Source: Linum tenue (Eukaryota; Streptophyta; Magnoliopsida; Malpighiales; Linaceae). From it: 64,000 bases of DNA. How positions within the stretch are numbered: the first letter of the stretch is position 1; each line of letters opens with the position of its first letter. Below the pieces are notes generated by a model, which saw only the letters and a program-made list of their open reading frames with translations, ran no database searches and was not told the DNA's origin. The stretch covers positions 86,050,547 through 86,114,546 of the forward strand of contig CAMGYJ010000005.1 of the NCBI GenBank assembly GCA_946122785.1. The letters are read 5' to 3'. The position numbers and the translations under genes are program-made. Below are positions 23,607 through 35,425 of the stretch, piece by piece.

Positions 23607-23860
23607 TAGGGGTGGGCAATTGGTTCGGTAAACCCAGACCGAATTGAACCAAAATTGAGTAAAACCGAACCAAAACCGAATTAATACTATTCGGTTCAGA
23701 ATTCGGAAGGAAAATATTGATAGTTCAAAAACCATGGTATTTTACCCAACTGACCGGGGAAAATCCCTGCCTACGATCCCCGGTCCATCTCCTCATTCCC
23801 TGGTCGATGAATTTAACACCTCCGGCCGGGGTTCTTTAGCTGCGGGAATCATATCAATAA
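23607..23860. mobile_element. hAT-like fragment
   Basis: Starts TAGGGGTGGGCAATTGGTTCGG with repeated AACCGAACC motifs, the look of non-autonomous hAT ends. The other end and a TSD were not found. Confidence 0.4.
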
Positions 23861-24888
23861 CACTAACGACATAACACAAATTTTCATATTGAAAGCTTCT
23901 TAATATAAATTGCATATTCGGTAATTGTAGTTGTATATACTTTAAAGGGTAAATACAATATAATAGCCAAACCTTTCAATCTAAACAAAAGTACAGCCAA
24001 ACCTTTCGAAAAAACAAAATAATAGCCAAACCGTTTACTTTCCATCCGATTGATCATTAGTTGACTCTAACGTGGCAATTTAATTGCTGAGTTGGACAAA
24101 TCTTGAAAATGTGGCAAAAAGGTCATTATTTGACAATATATAATTGTAATTTAATAATTTTAATAGTATTATTTATTAATTTAAAAAAAAAGGAAATAAA
24201 AACTCATCAGATATGAGATCTCTAATCTCCTCGTCGCCTCCATCCCACTGTCCATAGCTGGCAAGATTAAAAGCTGGCAGCGATAGAGACTGAGGGCAGA
24301 CCATCGTCCGAACACGGATCTGAGCTCGAGTTCAGCGCATCGCAGAACCACGACTTGGATTTTCCATTCTTGTTGTAGAAAAAGAACTATCGAATTCGAG
24401 GAAATGAGGAGGATGAAGAGGTGAGGACGGTGGAGGCGGCACTAGCGCCAGTGATTCGTTCATTCTCTTCTTTATGTTTTGGTATATTCGGTCGTACTCT
24501 TCAATTATGTTGTCGAGGCCTCGTCGATGGCGACGGAGACCAGAGAATCGAGGTCCTCGTTCGGGAGTTAGTACTTGAGGGTGAATGGGCGGCCATTGAG
24601 AGGGAAGCGGAGAGGGAGGCGACCGTGGAGTTTAAGTCTAGAACGACGATGCAGGTCTCGCCGCCAACGTAACAGAGAGGCACGAGAAGTTGGAGTTTTG
24701 GTCTAGAACGACGATGCAGGTCTCGCCGCCGGTCTGCACTCCTCTAGTACCGCTGCTAGCTTTTAATCCTACCAGCTCTAAACATCGGGATAGAGGCGAT
24801 GTGAGATTAGAGATTTGATTATTTTTATTTTTATTTTCTTGTTTTAAAGATCTATAAGTAATTATGTTAGATTTATAAATAATAATGT
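23861..24888. other. Unassigned AT-rich region, possible MULE-like segment
   Basis: From 23943 a run reading AAAGGGTAAATACAATATAA then repeated AGCCAAACCTTT is reminiscent of Mutator-like terminal regions. From 24210 the base composition shifts to GC-richer, gene-like sequence with two copies of a CTAGAACGACGATGCAGG segment (about 24639 and 24703). A short open frame lies at 24421-24672, without a recognisable domain. It could be a captured gene fragment; no gene is supported. Confidence 0.3.
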
Positions 24889-24893
24889 TAAAG

Positions 24894-26305
24894 TGGCTCG
24901 CTGTTACTGTCACTCTAGAAAATGGCCAAGTGTAACCACTTCCTAAAGCGTAGTATAGCGGGTTTGGGTTTTATTGTCAACCCGGGTCCTAGATGTGATG
25001 ACTACTCAGTGAATTCGTATTATCTAGCAATGAAACTTTAGTGAAGTTCTAAACTAACAAGCAAGCAAAGCAACTAAACGGTTGTATTCAGGTTAAGAGA
25101 GGTCACCCGGATATGGTTCCCCCTAGACTGCAGTTAAGCCGGATTGTAATTACCAAGTTCGATTTCTATGAAAGTTATACTGCGGAAGGTTCTTAATCAG
25201 TCTGAAGTCTCGACTAAAGGTCTTCAGACCCTCTCAATCTGAGTCTCTAGCTGGCGACTAACCTACACCGGAGTAAACAGATTGAGGCCCTATGAACGAA
25301 ACCTCCACTACCGAATTGAATTCGGTACAGAATAGTGAACTGGCTCCTCGACTAAAGTCACCAATTCACTACCTTCGATTAAGGATACTCTATCAACCTA
25401 GGCAGATATTATCATTCTAGGTTAAAGCAGAAACAACAGGAATTTGATCAGGATTCAAGTCATTCAATCATTCAAACCTCAATCGAATATAATCAAAATC
25501 ATAGAATCAATACTTGGGTTCATACAATCAAACCTAACATACAGAACTAGGGTTTCCCATACCCAGATGAATGGGAGAACTACTCCATGGAAAGAGAAGC
25601 AAAAGCAGAATCAGACGCGGAAATCATACTGTGAAGATGGATTTCTACTCCTGGACGTTGAATCGGCACTTCTCCAAGCTCAAACCAAGCTCCAATGGTG
25701 TTGAAGATCGATCTAGGGCACTTGGAGGCTCTTGTTCGTCGCTTTCTCTCTCTAGGAACCGCTGTCTCTCAAAAACTCAAATCCCCTTCTGTTTGGCTCG
25801 GAATCCGCTTAAAAACCAGACTTTCCAGACTCGCACGACCAGGGTGCACGGCCGTGCACATCACCATTCTGGCCGTGCACCTCAAAACGCGGCGTATCAA
25901 TTAGTTGAACCTCAGCCAACTCGCACGGCCAGGATTGCACCTTGCACACTTGTGCCCGTGCGTGCCCACGCACAATCCCGCACGGCCAAACTGGTCACTT
26001 GCACGGCCGTGCGTGGCCACGCACAATCCCGTGCGTGCCCACGCACAATCCCGCACGGCCAAACTGGTCACTTGCACGGCCGTGCGGGTTGTGGGTGTGC
26101 CTGTGCGACTTCCTCAGAACCTCGCCATGCGTCCGATCCTTGTCCAATCGACCTCAAACTCGCTCCCAAGCCTCCATTCACGTACTAGGACCTGAAATAT
26201 CATAAACAAGCACAACCTAGCGTGAAATCGGCCTAAAACACGAGAATCAATACCTCAAACGGAGTAAGAGCAGGGGTAAAAACATGTGTAACTAACGGTC
26301 TATCA
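24894..26305 (-). repeat. 3' LTR of X1
   Basis: 1412 bp, starting TGATAGACCGTTA on the minus strand and ending GCGAGCCA. It lacks one palindrome unit that is present in the 5' LTR. Confidence 0.95.
25835..26110 (-). promoter_or_regulatory. Palindrome array in X1 3' LTR
   Basis: GCACGGCCGTGC at 25846-25857, with more copies near 26004 and 26076. A direct repeat of about 70 bp contains CACGCACAATCCCGCACGGC. Downstream on the minus strand is the TATA-like GGTTTTTAAGCGG (about 25806-25818). Confidence 0.7.
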
Positions 26306-27550
26306 AACTCCCCCACACTTAACCGTTTGCTTGTCCTCAAGCAAACCTTACTCAAACCAATGCAACTCTCCAGACCTCTGTAGCAACAAACAACCTCGGT
26401 CGTAGGTAGAGGACTTCCTAGATCATTTAGCAACTTACGAGGTCAACCGACGCACAAGTCATCTCATAGCTTCTTCGGCGAGAGCACTAGTCTCGAGTCA
26501 GCATCATGGCAAACAGTGAACAGAGGACAAATGAATCGTGGATGAGGAGACTCTCAAAAACAAAAGATCATGGACTCACATTTTTCAAGGTGCTCGATTT
26601 TCTTTTTGGAGATGGTTGGAACCCCCTTTTCTTTCTTCTTTTTGCTTGTTTTTCTGTTTTTCTCTTTTTTTTCAAGGGTTCCAACCCGTTTTTGTAGAAA
26701 ACGGGGGCTCCCACCTAGCAAAGGTTTTGCGGGAGCCCGGCTCTTACCGGCCATGCCAGAAGCAGTTGTCTCGAGCCTCGTGCGGGGGAAAGACATGTAA
26801 GGGGGCTGGAGGTAGTAGGTGGAAATTGGGAACGGATTCGCGTCTCCCCTTACACACTTTTGCCCTATTCGCACGGGAGACGTCATTTTAAAGCACATTT
26901 TCGAGCACCTGTTATTTTCAACACATGATACAAGAGTCCATGACAGGCAGAGAGTCCACAACACCACACAATTCAAGGGTCCTAAGATCACTAATTCACT
27001 CAATCAACCAACACACTATGAAGAAGAAATGAGACTTCTTAAATGAATCAACATCCTCCATAGTGCTACACTACCTCCCTAGGTTGCAAATCACTACAGA
27101 GACTGTCAATTCAAAGCATACTGAGCAGGTAATTGCAAGGAACACGTACTTGGAGCCCTCAAATTAAAAATTTGGACAGTGGACTAGGCTCCAAGCACAC
27201 AAACAGATCTAATGCAGTCAAAAGATAAACACCCCCCCACACTTAAGATCGACATTGCCCTCAATGGAGAAGAGGGAAGGAAAGGGGAACGATGTTACCG
27301 GTATGCACGGACTGCAGGAGACTAGAGATGGACCAGTCGGGAACACAGCACAGCTCAAGGGGAACAGAAGAGCTCAACCAGAATATGTTAGGTTCGATGT
27401 CAGCCCAATAAGACATCATCCAGAACAAAGGAAACAAACCAAAACAAAACCAAATCGCAATCCGACTCGAAACAGAAAAAAGAAAGTCAAACCGTGGTGG
27501 GGTTGCCTCCCCACAAGCGCTTCTTTACCGTCTTTTAGCTGAACGCCCAT
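26306..27550 (-). mobile_element. X1 polypurine tract, 3' tail and second tract
   Basis: AAGTGTGGGGGAGTT (26306-26320) primes next to the 3' LTR. A T-rich block is at 26590-26690. A second tract, CCCCCCCACACTTAAG followed by CATTGCCCTCAATG, is at 27232-27266. No ORF3 and no internal palindrome array are present. Confidence 0.75.
27497..27514 (-). other. Post-ORF hairpin of X1
   Basis: The minus strand reads GTGGGG-AGGCAA-CCCCAC, a perfect 6-bp stem with a 6-base loop. It lies 45 bases after the gag-protease stop. Confidence 0.7.
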
Positions 27551-27559
27551 GGTGGATAC

Positions 27560-30370
27560 TCAGCGAGGTGCAGGAACAGATACCTCCAAGAGCGGATCCA
27601 CGTCGCTCTTGAGGTACAGCTTCAGGTGGTGGCCATGCACCCGACGGGTGCAGCCACCAGCATTGGTCAGCTCGACCTGGCCATCCGGCAAGATGCAGGC
27701 GAGTGAGTACTCGGATGGCCAGGGTGGTCGTGGTGCAGGGGGTGGGACCAGCTCATAGTGGTCTCCACCTTTCTTCCGTGCAGGCTTAGCCACCTGCGGC
27801 TTCGGCCGCCACTCCTCCTTGAGCTTTTTGTTCGGAGGCGAGACTGGATGGAGTGGCGGCGAAGGAATAATAGGCGGGTCCTGCAAAATGAGAGGTGCAG
27901 AAGGATACACGACAGGCTCGTGTACCTGATCAGAAATAGCATGCACAGGCGATACAGAAATCATAGCACAATGATCAAACTCAGTCACAGGAAAAATAGC
28001 CTGTTCATTTCTAGCACGCAGGATCAGTTTACCATCATGCACATCAATCAGTGCCTTGGCGGTGGCAAGAAATGGTCTACCTAGAACCAAAGGCACATCC
28101 ACATCATCATTTATATCCAGAATAACAAAATCAACAGGATATGTGAATGCACCCACATTAACAAGCAAATCTTCTATGATACCCCTAGGATGCACCACGG
28201 AACGATCAGCTAGCTGAATGCTCATCCTAGTAGGGCTAAGTTCACCTAGGTCTAGCTTTTTGAACAATTTATATGGCATGACATTGATGCTAGCTCCTAG
28301 GTCCGCCAAGGACTTACATACATGCATGCTTCCAATAGTAAGAGGGATAGTAAAACTCCCTGGATCCTTGCGCTTTTCGGGCAGCTTGTTCTGCAGGATG
28401 GCAGAACATTCCTCGCTCAGCAGCACTGTCGAGAGATCCCCAAGTTTCTTCTTGTTGGTGCAGAGATCTTTCATGAACTTAGCGTACTTGGGCATCTTCG
28501 ACAGTGCCTCCACAAATGGTACGTTGATGTTGAGCTGCTTCAACATTGCCATAAAATTGGCAAACTCAGTCTCCAGCTTGTCTTTGTGAAGGCGAGTGGG
28601 GAAGGGAAGCTGGGGTACGTGCTCCTTCACCACTGGTTGTGGCTTGGGAGCAGGGGCTTCCTTCTCCACCCGCACTTCTGCATCACCGGCTGGAAGTGCT
28701 GAACCAGGTAGTGGTTCCTCTTGCCTGGTCGGGGCAGGATCAGCTGATGTATGCCTGCCGCTCGTGGTGAAAACAGCACCTAGCTGCTCGTGCGGGTCCC
28801 GTGGATTAGGGATGATGGTGGCAGGTAGAGTCCCCGGGGCCCGAGTAGTAATCTGGCGAGCTATGGCGCCAACCTGGTTCTGCAAATCTTGCAGAATGGC
28901 ACCCTGGTTTCTCTGGCCTGCCTCCAGGGTTCTCTGGCCTGCCTCCAGTGAAGCTATGGTCTGATCCATCCTCGTGATACTTGCCTGGCTGGTGGTCATG
29001 AATGCTGCCAAAATGTTCTTCAGCTCAGCCATCTGATTATCTGGAGCTTCGGCTGCCGGAGGCGGAGCAAACTGGCGCTGGGGCTGCTGCTGTGGTGGTG
29101 GCCCCGGCCTAGCCTGGAAGGGCTGCCTCTGCGGAAAACCACCTGCTGGTGTTGGGAAACCAGGTGGTTTATTGGTGTTGTTGCTCCAGGCGAAGTTGGG
29201 ATGCTGGCGCCATCCCTCATTGTAGGTGTTACTGTATGGATCGAGGCGTCGAGCATTGGCGATGAAGGCCAACTGTTCTTGGGGAGTAGAGGACTCCTGC
29301 ATAGCCTGGCAGTCCTCCACCAGATGGTTCGGACTCTCACACCACTGACACTGAGCGACTGGAGGCGGAGCTACACCTCGGCCCGGTAGGAGACTGTTGG
29401 GCTGCTTCAATGTCTGCACCAACTCAGCCACCTGCTGCTCCAACCCGGATCTGGCCTCCATAGCGTGCACACCACGGTCCCGGGAATGCCTGCCTCTGCC
29501 GCTCTGCCCCCAAGAATGATCGCGGGCAGCCAAGGTACTAATCATCTGGTTCAGCTCGGGTGGAGTCTTAGTGAGAATATCCCCTCCTAGGCATAGAGAC
29601 TCTATCACCCTCTGGCTGTCTGGGGTGAGGGCACTGTAGAAGTTCCCTACTGTGAAAGCATCGTTGAAGCCATGATGGGGACACTGCCAGAAGTATCCCA
29701 TGTACCGCTCCCATGCATCACGAAGTGACTCATCTGGCTCTTGGCGGAAGTGAGTGATCTCCCGCTGAATCTCCGTGGTCTTCGATGCTGGATAATACCT
29801 GTGCACGAACTTGTCAGCCAGATCGTCCCAAGAGGTGATGGACAATGGGGGCTGGGTCTCCAACCACCTCTTGGCATTCCCCGCCAGAGAATGGGGGAAG
29901 AGGTGAAGGCGGATTGCATCATCCGGAACACCATTCAGCTTGAACCCGTTCGTCAGCTGCAGAAAACGGGAAAGGTGTGCCCGGGCTTCCTCATCCTTCA
30001 AACCATGGAACTAGATAGATGATGTGATGAGTTGAATCCAGCATGGCTTGATCTCGAGATTGTTTGCTGGGATGGGTGGATAGAGGATGACCGGGCGGAT
30101 GTCAGCAATCCGTGGAGTGTAGTAGTACTCCAAGGTGGGACCCGGCGGTGGTGGTGGATGCTGATTCACCGGGGGAGCCTGTCGGGCATTCCCCGGTTGT
30201 GGGATGTCTTCGCCCTCCATCTCGCGCTCGTCCTCGGATTCGCTGCTCAATTGGCCGTCTCTGTACTCCACCGTAGCCAGTCTAGCTCGCTGTTGTTTCC
30301 GAAGTTGTTTGCAGGTGCGCTCAATCTCAGGATTTAACGGCAGTAAACCTCCCGACTGGCTACGGGTCAT
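27560..30370 (-). pseudogene. X1 gag-protease fused to an integrase-like tail
   Basis: ATG is at 30370. One TAG (30011-30013), probably a mutated CAG, splits a 119-residue N-terminal part from a long frame (30001-27560, 813 codons). Counting from 30001: gag core to about 170 (RWLETQPPLSITSWDDLADK, YYPASKTTEIQ, DAWERYMGYF); a zinc knuckle CX2CX4HX4C at about 218-231; a Pro/Gln-rich linker; retropepsin with DLGAS (Asp about 567) and GRPFLATAKALIDV; then a proline-rich stretch. The last 55 residues (ILPDGQVELTNAGG, GHHLKLYL) resemble the end of X2 integrase ([17 protein letters not shown]). This implies an in-frame loss of RT, RNase H and most of integrase. Confidence 0.85.
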
Positions 30371-30493
30371 GCACTATCTGCAGACAATCAAGCAATGCAA
30401 ACCCGTGAAGGCACAAGTGGGAAAAACAAAAACTCAATGCAAAAATGAAAATGCTAAAGTAACAGAAATCACTTTTCTTCAACAACCTAGCCG

Positions 30494-30511
30494 TCCCCGG
30501 CAACGGCGCCA
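30494..30511 (-). other. Primer-binding site, tRNA-Asp, X1
   Basis: An exact 18-base match (TGGCGCCGTTGCCGGGGA on the minus strand), six bases after the 5' LTR. Confidence 0.95.
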
Positions 30512-30517
30512 AAAACT

Positions 30518-31946
30518 TGGCTCGCTGTTACTGTCACTCTAGAAAATGGCCAAGTGTAACCACTTCCTAAAGCGTAGTATAGCGGGTTTGGGTTTTATTG
30601 TCAACCCGGGTCCTAGATGTGATGACTACTCAGTGAATTCGTATTATCTAGCAATGAAACTTTAGTGAAGTTCTAAACTAACAAGCAAGCAAAGCAACTA
30701 AACGGTTGTATTCAGGTTAAGAGAGGTCACCCGGATATGGTTCCCCCTAGACTGCAGTTAAGCCGGATTGTAATAACCAAGTTCGATTTCTATGAAAGTT
30801 ATACTGCGGAAGGTTCTTAATCAGTCTGAAGTCTCGACTAAAGGTCTTCAGACCCTCTCAATCTGAGTCTCTAGCTGGCGACTAACCTACACCGGAGTAA
30901 ACAGATCGAGGCCCTATGAACGAAACCTCCACTACCGAATTGAATTCGGTACAGAATAGTGAACTGGCTCCTCGACTAAAGTCACCAATTCACTACCTTC
31001 GATTAAGGATACTCTATCAACCTAGGCAGATATTATCATTCTAGGTTAAAGCAGAAACAACAGGAATTTGATCAGGATTCAAGTCATTCAATCATTCAAA
31101 CCTCAATCGAATATAATCAAAATCATAGAATCAATACTTGGGTTCATACAATCAAACCTAACATACAAAACTAGGGTTTCCCATACCCAGATGAATGGGA
31201 GAACTACTCCATGGAAAGAGAAGCAAAAGCAGAATCAGACGCGGAAATCATACTGTGAAGATGGATTTCTACTCCTGGACGTTGAATCGGCACTTCTCCA
31301 AGCTCAAACCAAGCTCCAATGGTGTTGAAGATCGATCTAGGGCACTTGGAGGCTCTTGTTCGTCGCTTTCTCTCTCTAGGAACCGCTCTGTCTCTCAAAA
31401 ACTCGAATCCCCTTCTGTTTGGCTCGGAATCCGCTTAAAAACCAGACTTTCCCGACTTGCACGACCAGGGTGCACGGCCGTGCACATCACCATTCTGGCC
31501 GTGCACCTCAAAACGCGGCGTATCAATTAGTTGAACCTCAGCCAACTCGCACGGCCAGGATTGCACCTTGCACGGCCGTGCGGATTTCACTTGTGCTCGT
31601 GCGTGCCCACGCACAATCCCGCACGGCCAAACTGGTCACTTGCACGGCCGTGCGTGGCCACGCACAATCCCGTGCGTGCCCACGCACAATCCCGCACGGC
31701 CAAACTGGTCACTTGCACGGCCGTGCGGGTTGTGGGTGTGCCCGTGCGACTTCCGCAGAACCTCGCCATGCGTCCGATCCTTGTCCAATCGACCTCAAAC
31801 TCGCTCCCAAGCCTCCATTCACGTACTAGGACCTGAAATATCATAAACAAGCACAACCTAGCGTGAAATCGGCCTAAAACACGAGAATCCATACCTCAAA
31901 CGGAGTAAGAGCAGGGGTAAAAACATGTGTAACTAACGGTCTATCA
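30518..31946 (-). repeat. 5' LTR of X1
   Basis: 1429 bp. It carries the full set of GCACGGCCGTGC palindromes (near 31470, 31574, 31642, 31714), including the unit missing from the other LTR. Confidence 0.95.
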
Positions 31947-31951
31947 TAAAG

Positions 31952-32488
31952 TAAAGGAAGATGTTTAAGTTTATTTTAATTTTTTAGTTTTGAGGGTGGC
32001 GAGTAATAACAACTCCCACGTGTTTAAGAGTTAATGTTAAAGACTGGAAGTATAAACAACTTCCACAAGTTTGTAAGCTGAACACTAAAGGAGGGAACCT
32101 TACATGCTATGAGGTTTTAGTAACAGCGTAGACTGACTCCATCTCACTCACCAGGTAGAGGAAGAGTTAGAGGACGAGTAGTTTGAGAGGAGATAATGCG
32201 AGACGAGCAACATCATCATCAGTGAAGATGTTCAGGAAGGATTACAGTAAGGAGTTGTAGTTGGAACTGTTTAGTTCTTTTCGTTTCATGATTATGAGTA
32301 TAAACTGTAGATTCCGAGTTTGTGTTTCAAGAGTTATGGATTTAAGCTGCCCAACTGTTTAGGGCTTTACATTTGAGTTATAAGAAATGATTCAGTATTG
32401 TTTTTTCCTTGTTTTGATTTTTAAAAGAAATTTTTCTCTACTCGGAGCAACAGTTTTATATTTTTAGTTTAAAAGGATCAGGATGTTA
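31952..32488 (+). repeat. Possible old LTR end (Tekay/Del-like), uncertain
   Basis: Text such as GATTATGAGTATAAACTG, a T-rich run and AAAAGGATCAGGATGTTACA (ending about 32488) looks like the 3' end of a Tekay/Del-type LTR. No partner LTR, primer site or TSD was found. Confidence 0.3.
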
Positions 32489-32829
32489 CATCGACGAGGT
32501 TGAAGAAAGACCGTCGTCGGCTGAACTCTTCCACCTTGCCTACCAATCATACCCCACGCGTCGTTTGCAACATCTGTATCTTACTCCACCGCTACCATTT
32601 ATTCCATTTCCTCCTATGCGTTGCCCTCCACTCGGTTTTGGGTGAAGAAGTTTGGTAGGAGTAAAGTAGTTAGTTGGTAAAAGTTAGTGAAAAGGAAAGT
32701 TTAATTAGTAAATTAAGGGGTTGGTTTAATTAATTACTAAAAAACAAAGCAAAGGAAAGTTTGGCAGAAAACTATAGTGAGAAAATCAATGGGTGTTGTA
32801 TCCTTCTAGTTGAAAATAGACTGACAAAT
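32489..32829. other. Unassigned intergenic sequence
   Basis: No ORF, repeat boundary or regulatory signal could be supported here. It separates the possible LTR end from element F. Confidence 0.4.
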
Positions 32830-34005
32830 GATTATCCAAAATTGTCAACTCATGAATTATACCGCAGAGAACCCTATTCCCGTTTCAACTCCATTTCGAG
32901 TTATTGAACCTCACCTAGAGCAAGCTATCTAGAGGGAGAGTTTCCACATCCGTAGAAATAGAATGTATAGAGTGTGCCAAATAGATTCGCTCTATTAGAT
33001 TGCAATCGAATACGACATTGTAGCCTGATTTTACGCTTGATTCCATTAAGCCACAATGATGATTGAGGTAGGTACTCTAATTAACCTAATTGAATCTTCT
33101 CTACCTTAGGTTAATAGCCATAATTGTGAGGAATTTAACAGTACCCACACAATTCATGAAATACCTCAAATCAATATATAATAAGAGTCAAATCAAACAA
33201 GGAATCAATCATTCATCTAACCTAACGCATACACCTAGAAATCCACAACACACAAGTAAAAGAATGTTTAGCTCGTGATGAGATAAAGATATACACCAAA
33301 TCAAGAGAAGAAAACATCATAATGGTTGGGTTCTTGCTCTTGCAATTCGATCTTCAACCCTTGGTGATGGATTTGAACTCCAATTGTCATTTGAAGCTCC
33401 AATTCTCACTATAGGTATTTCCTTCGTCTTTCTCTCTCAACCCAATATATACTCTTTCTCACTCTAGGCTACTCCTTTTGAAATCGAATTTTTGCTCCTT
33501 CATATAGCCAGAAAGTGCAATGTTAACGGTTGCTCGTCATGCCCATTAGATTTGTAGCTAAATCGTGAGGTCGACTGGATGCACACCGTTTCACTAATAA
33601 TTTTCACGATTTGGGTGTAATTCTCATGGCTTGAAGCCGTGAGATATGCAACTGCTAGCTAGATGATTTTTGTGTTGAAGTCACGGTCTGCCAACCACAA
33701 GAATTGCACATGCCTGCAAGTCATCTTCTTCTTCCCGGGATACATGAAATCTTCACGGTTTTGATGTAGATGTCATGGCATGGCCATGAGAAAAAATGCC
33801 TTGAACTGTGAGCTTTGACACGTTTCACCATTTTTCTCGTTTTGGCTCTCTTTCGTCCAACTGTCGTTCCTTTTGTCAATTTCACCTACCAGAACCTAAA
33901 ACATACTCAAACATGAAAAATCTAGCAAAAAAATCCAAGAAAGATGAAACATAAGTGAACGGCCAACACGGAGGGGTACAAATATGTATAATTTGGCCTG
34001 AATCA
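32830..34005 (-). repeat. 3' LTR of element F, old, left edge unclear
   Basis: The right edge is clear: TTTGGCCTGAATCA at 34005 followed by a minus-strand polypurine tract. Decayed TTCACG/CGTGA arms occur at 33520-33800. The left edge is approximate. Confidence 0.55.
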
Positions 34006-35425
34006 AACTCCACTACACTTAACCGTTTGCTTGTCCCCAAGCAAACCTAGCTAATACAGGTACAACTTGATGCACCCTCACAATGGTAAGATTATAGATT
34101 GTAGGTAGCAAAACAACTAGCACTTCAATGTCAATCAGAAACAAGAAATTTTACCCCCACCTCAACATAAAACACAAACCAAATATGGAAACTTGCCAAC
34201 TCGTGAAACCATGACATTCAACATGTGTATGAAGGGACTCTACAAAAAGGGTTGAAAATGTTGGAATCTATGGTGGTTCTCCTACTTAAAAGGGATCAAA
34301 CTTTCGAACCTTGGCTTACAATGTCGTTCATGGCATCACACTTTCAGTTTTATCTCATGGCCTAAAGCAACAATGACATTGACTTCTCTTTCTTAGCCTC
34401 ACATGGGGAAAGTGATGGTTGAGAGGATTGGAAAGTGTAGCAAGGGGAAGCGCTCGGGCGTGAATCAAGATCTCTCAAGCACCAATTATGAACTATCCTC
34501 CCATCTAACGACGAAAAGTTTTCACATATGTGAGATAATATCCAGAACCGATGCCTCTCGACTTGAGTAGAGGCACACTATCTCATCCCAACAAGTCTCA
34601 TGAGGATGATATGTGTTTAAGGAAAGATGGAAGGTAGTAGATGAAGGTTGGATGTTCAAAAGTTATCCAATTTCCCCAAACACATCATGAAACGGCACTC
34701 CGGTCCAAAAGAAAAGCCTTTTGATAGTTTAACTTAATCACTATGACCGGTTGCCACTAATGTGAGAACACTCATTTTCTATTTGAAGCACGTTAAAAAA
34801 TGGAGCACCTTTTTGCAGAAACCTTTTTCGAGTCCAAAAAAGGGAGAGAGTCCAACACATATGTCCTAATACCACTAGCCTACAATATTTAATTAACCAA
34901 AGAGGAAGTAGAGGTAACATTTCTCATGAAACAACATTCTTGAAACGCTGCACTAACCTCCCTATAGTGCGTACCATCATGACATCCAATAATTCTAAGC
35001 ACAGTGAGTAGGAATATTTCAGGTGTTTGGAAACCTCAAATTTGATAATGTGGGAATAAAATCTAGGTTCTAAAACACTCACAATATAGTCCATTAAGAA
35101 TTCAATCATCCACAAGTTCTTGGAGGCCTCAAGTTGTTGAAATTCGGATAACAAGACGGCTCCAAAGAATTCAATAGATAGGCCATTATTCACATTCATT
35201 CACATTGACACGCCATTCATATACACATTCAATATCTCCCACTTGAGTACGACATTGTCCTCAATGGAGGAAAGATAAGGGTGGAACGAAGTTATAGAAC
35301 ATGGCGAGTGAAGAGTCGGCTTGTAGAGTGGACCAGTTTTGGGAGAAGACAAGATACCACAAGAAAAACACACACAAAGCAGAAGCCCACAAGGGTGATA
35401 TCATTCAACACATATTATTCATAGT
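34006..35425 (-). mobile_element. Element F polypurine tract and tail
   Basis: Tract AAGTGTAGTGGAGTT (34006-34020). A non-coding tail follows, and the second box is at 35236-35268 (decayed tract plus CATTGTCCTCAATG). No gene. Confidence 0.55.

Larger units (their letters stand above)
24894..31946 (-). mobile_element. X1, complete non-autonomous Athila-like element
   Basis: LTRs 24894-26305 and 30518-31946 differ at roughly a dozen positions plus one 15-bp indel. The exact TSD TAAAG is at 24889-24893 and 31947-31951. The tRNA-Asp primer site is exact, the polypurine tract is present, and a single ORF encodes gag and protease with a short integrase-like tail. RT, RNase H, integrase core and ORF3 are absent. 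It needs an autonomous partner; X2 shares its U3 start, primer site and ORF similarity. Recent by LTR similarity. Confidence 0.95.

Noticed and set aside
24421..24672. An 83-codon frame as a host gene
   Set aside because: No recognisable domain, no splice structure, and embedded in transposon-like sequence.
25571..26188. A 205-codon plus-strand frame rich in His, Thr and Arg, repeated at 31195-31829
   Set aside because: It is antisense to the LTR and made of the translated palindrome array; both LTR copies show it only because they are duplicates.
31952..32830. A host gene in the gap between X1 and F
   Set aside because: No convincing open frame; the left half ends like an LTR and the right half shows nothing.
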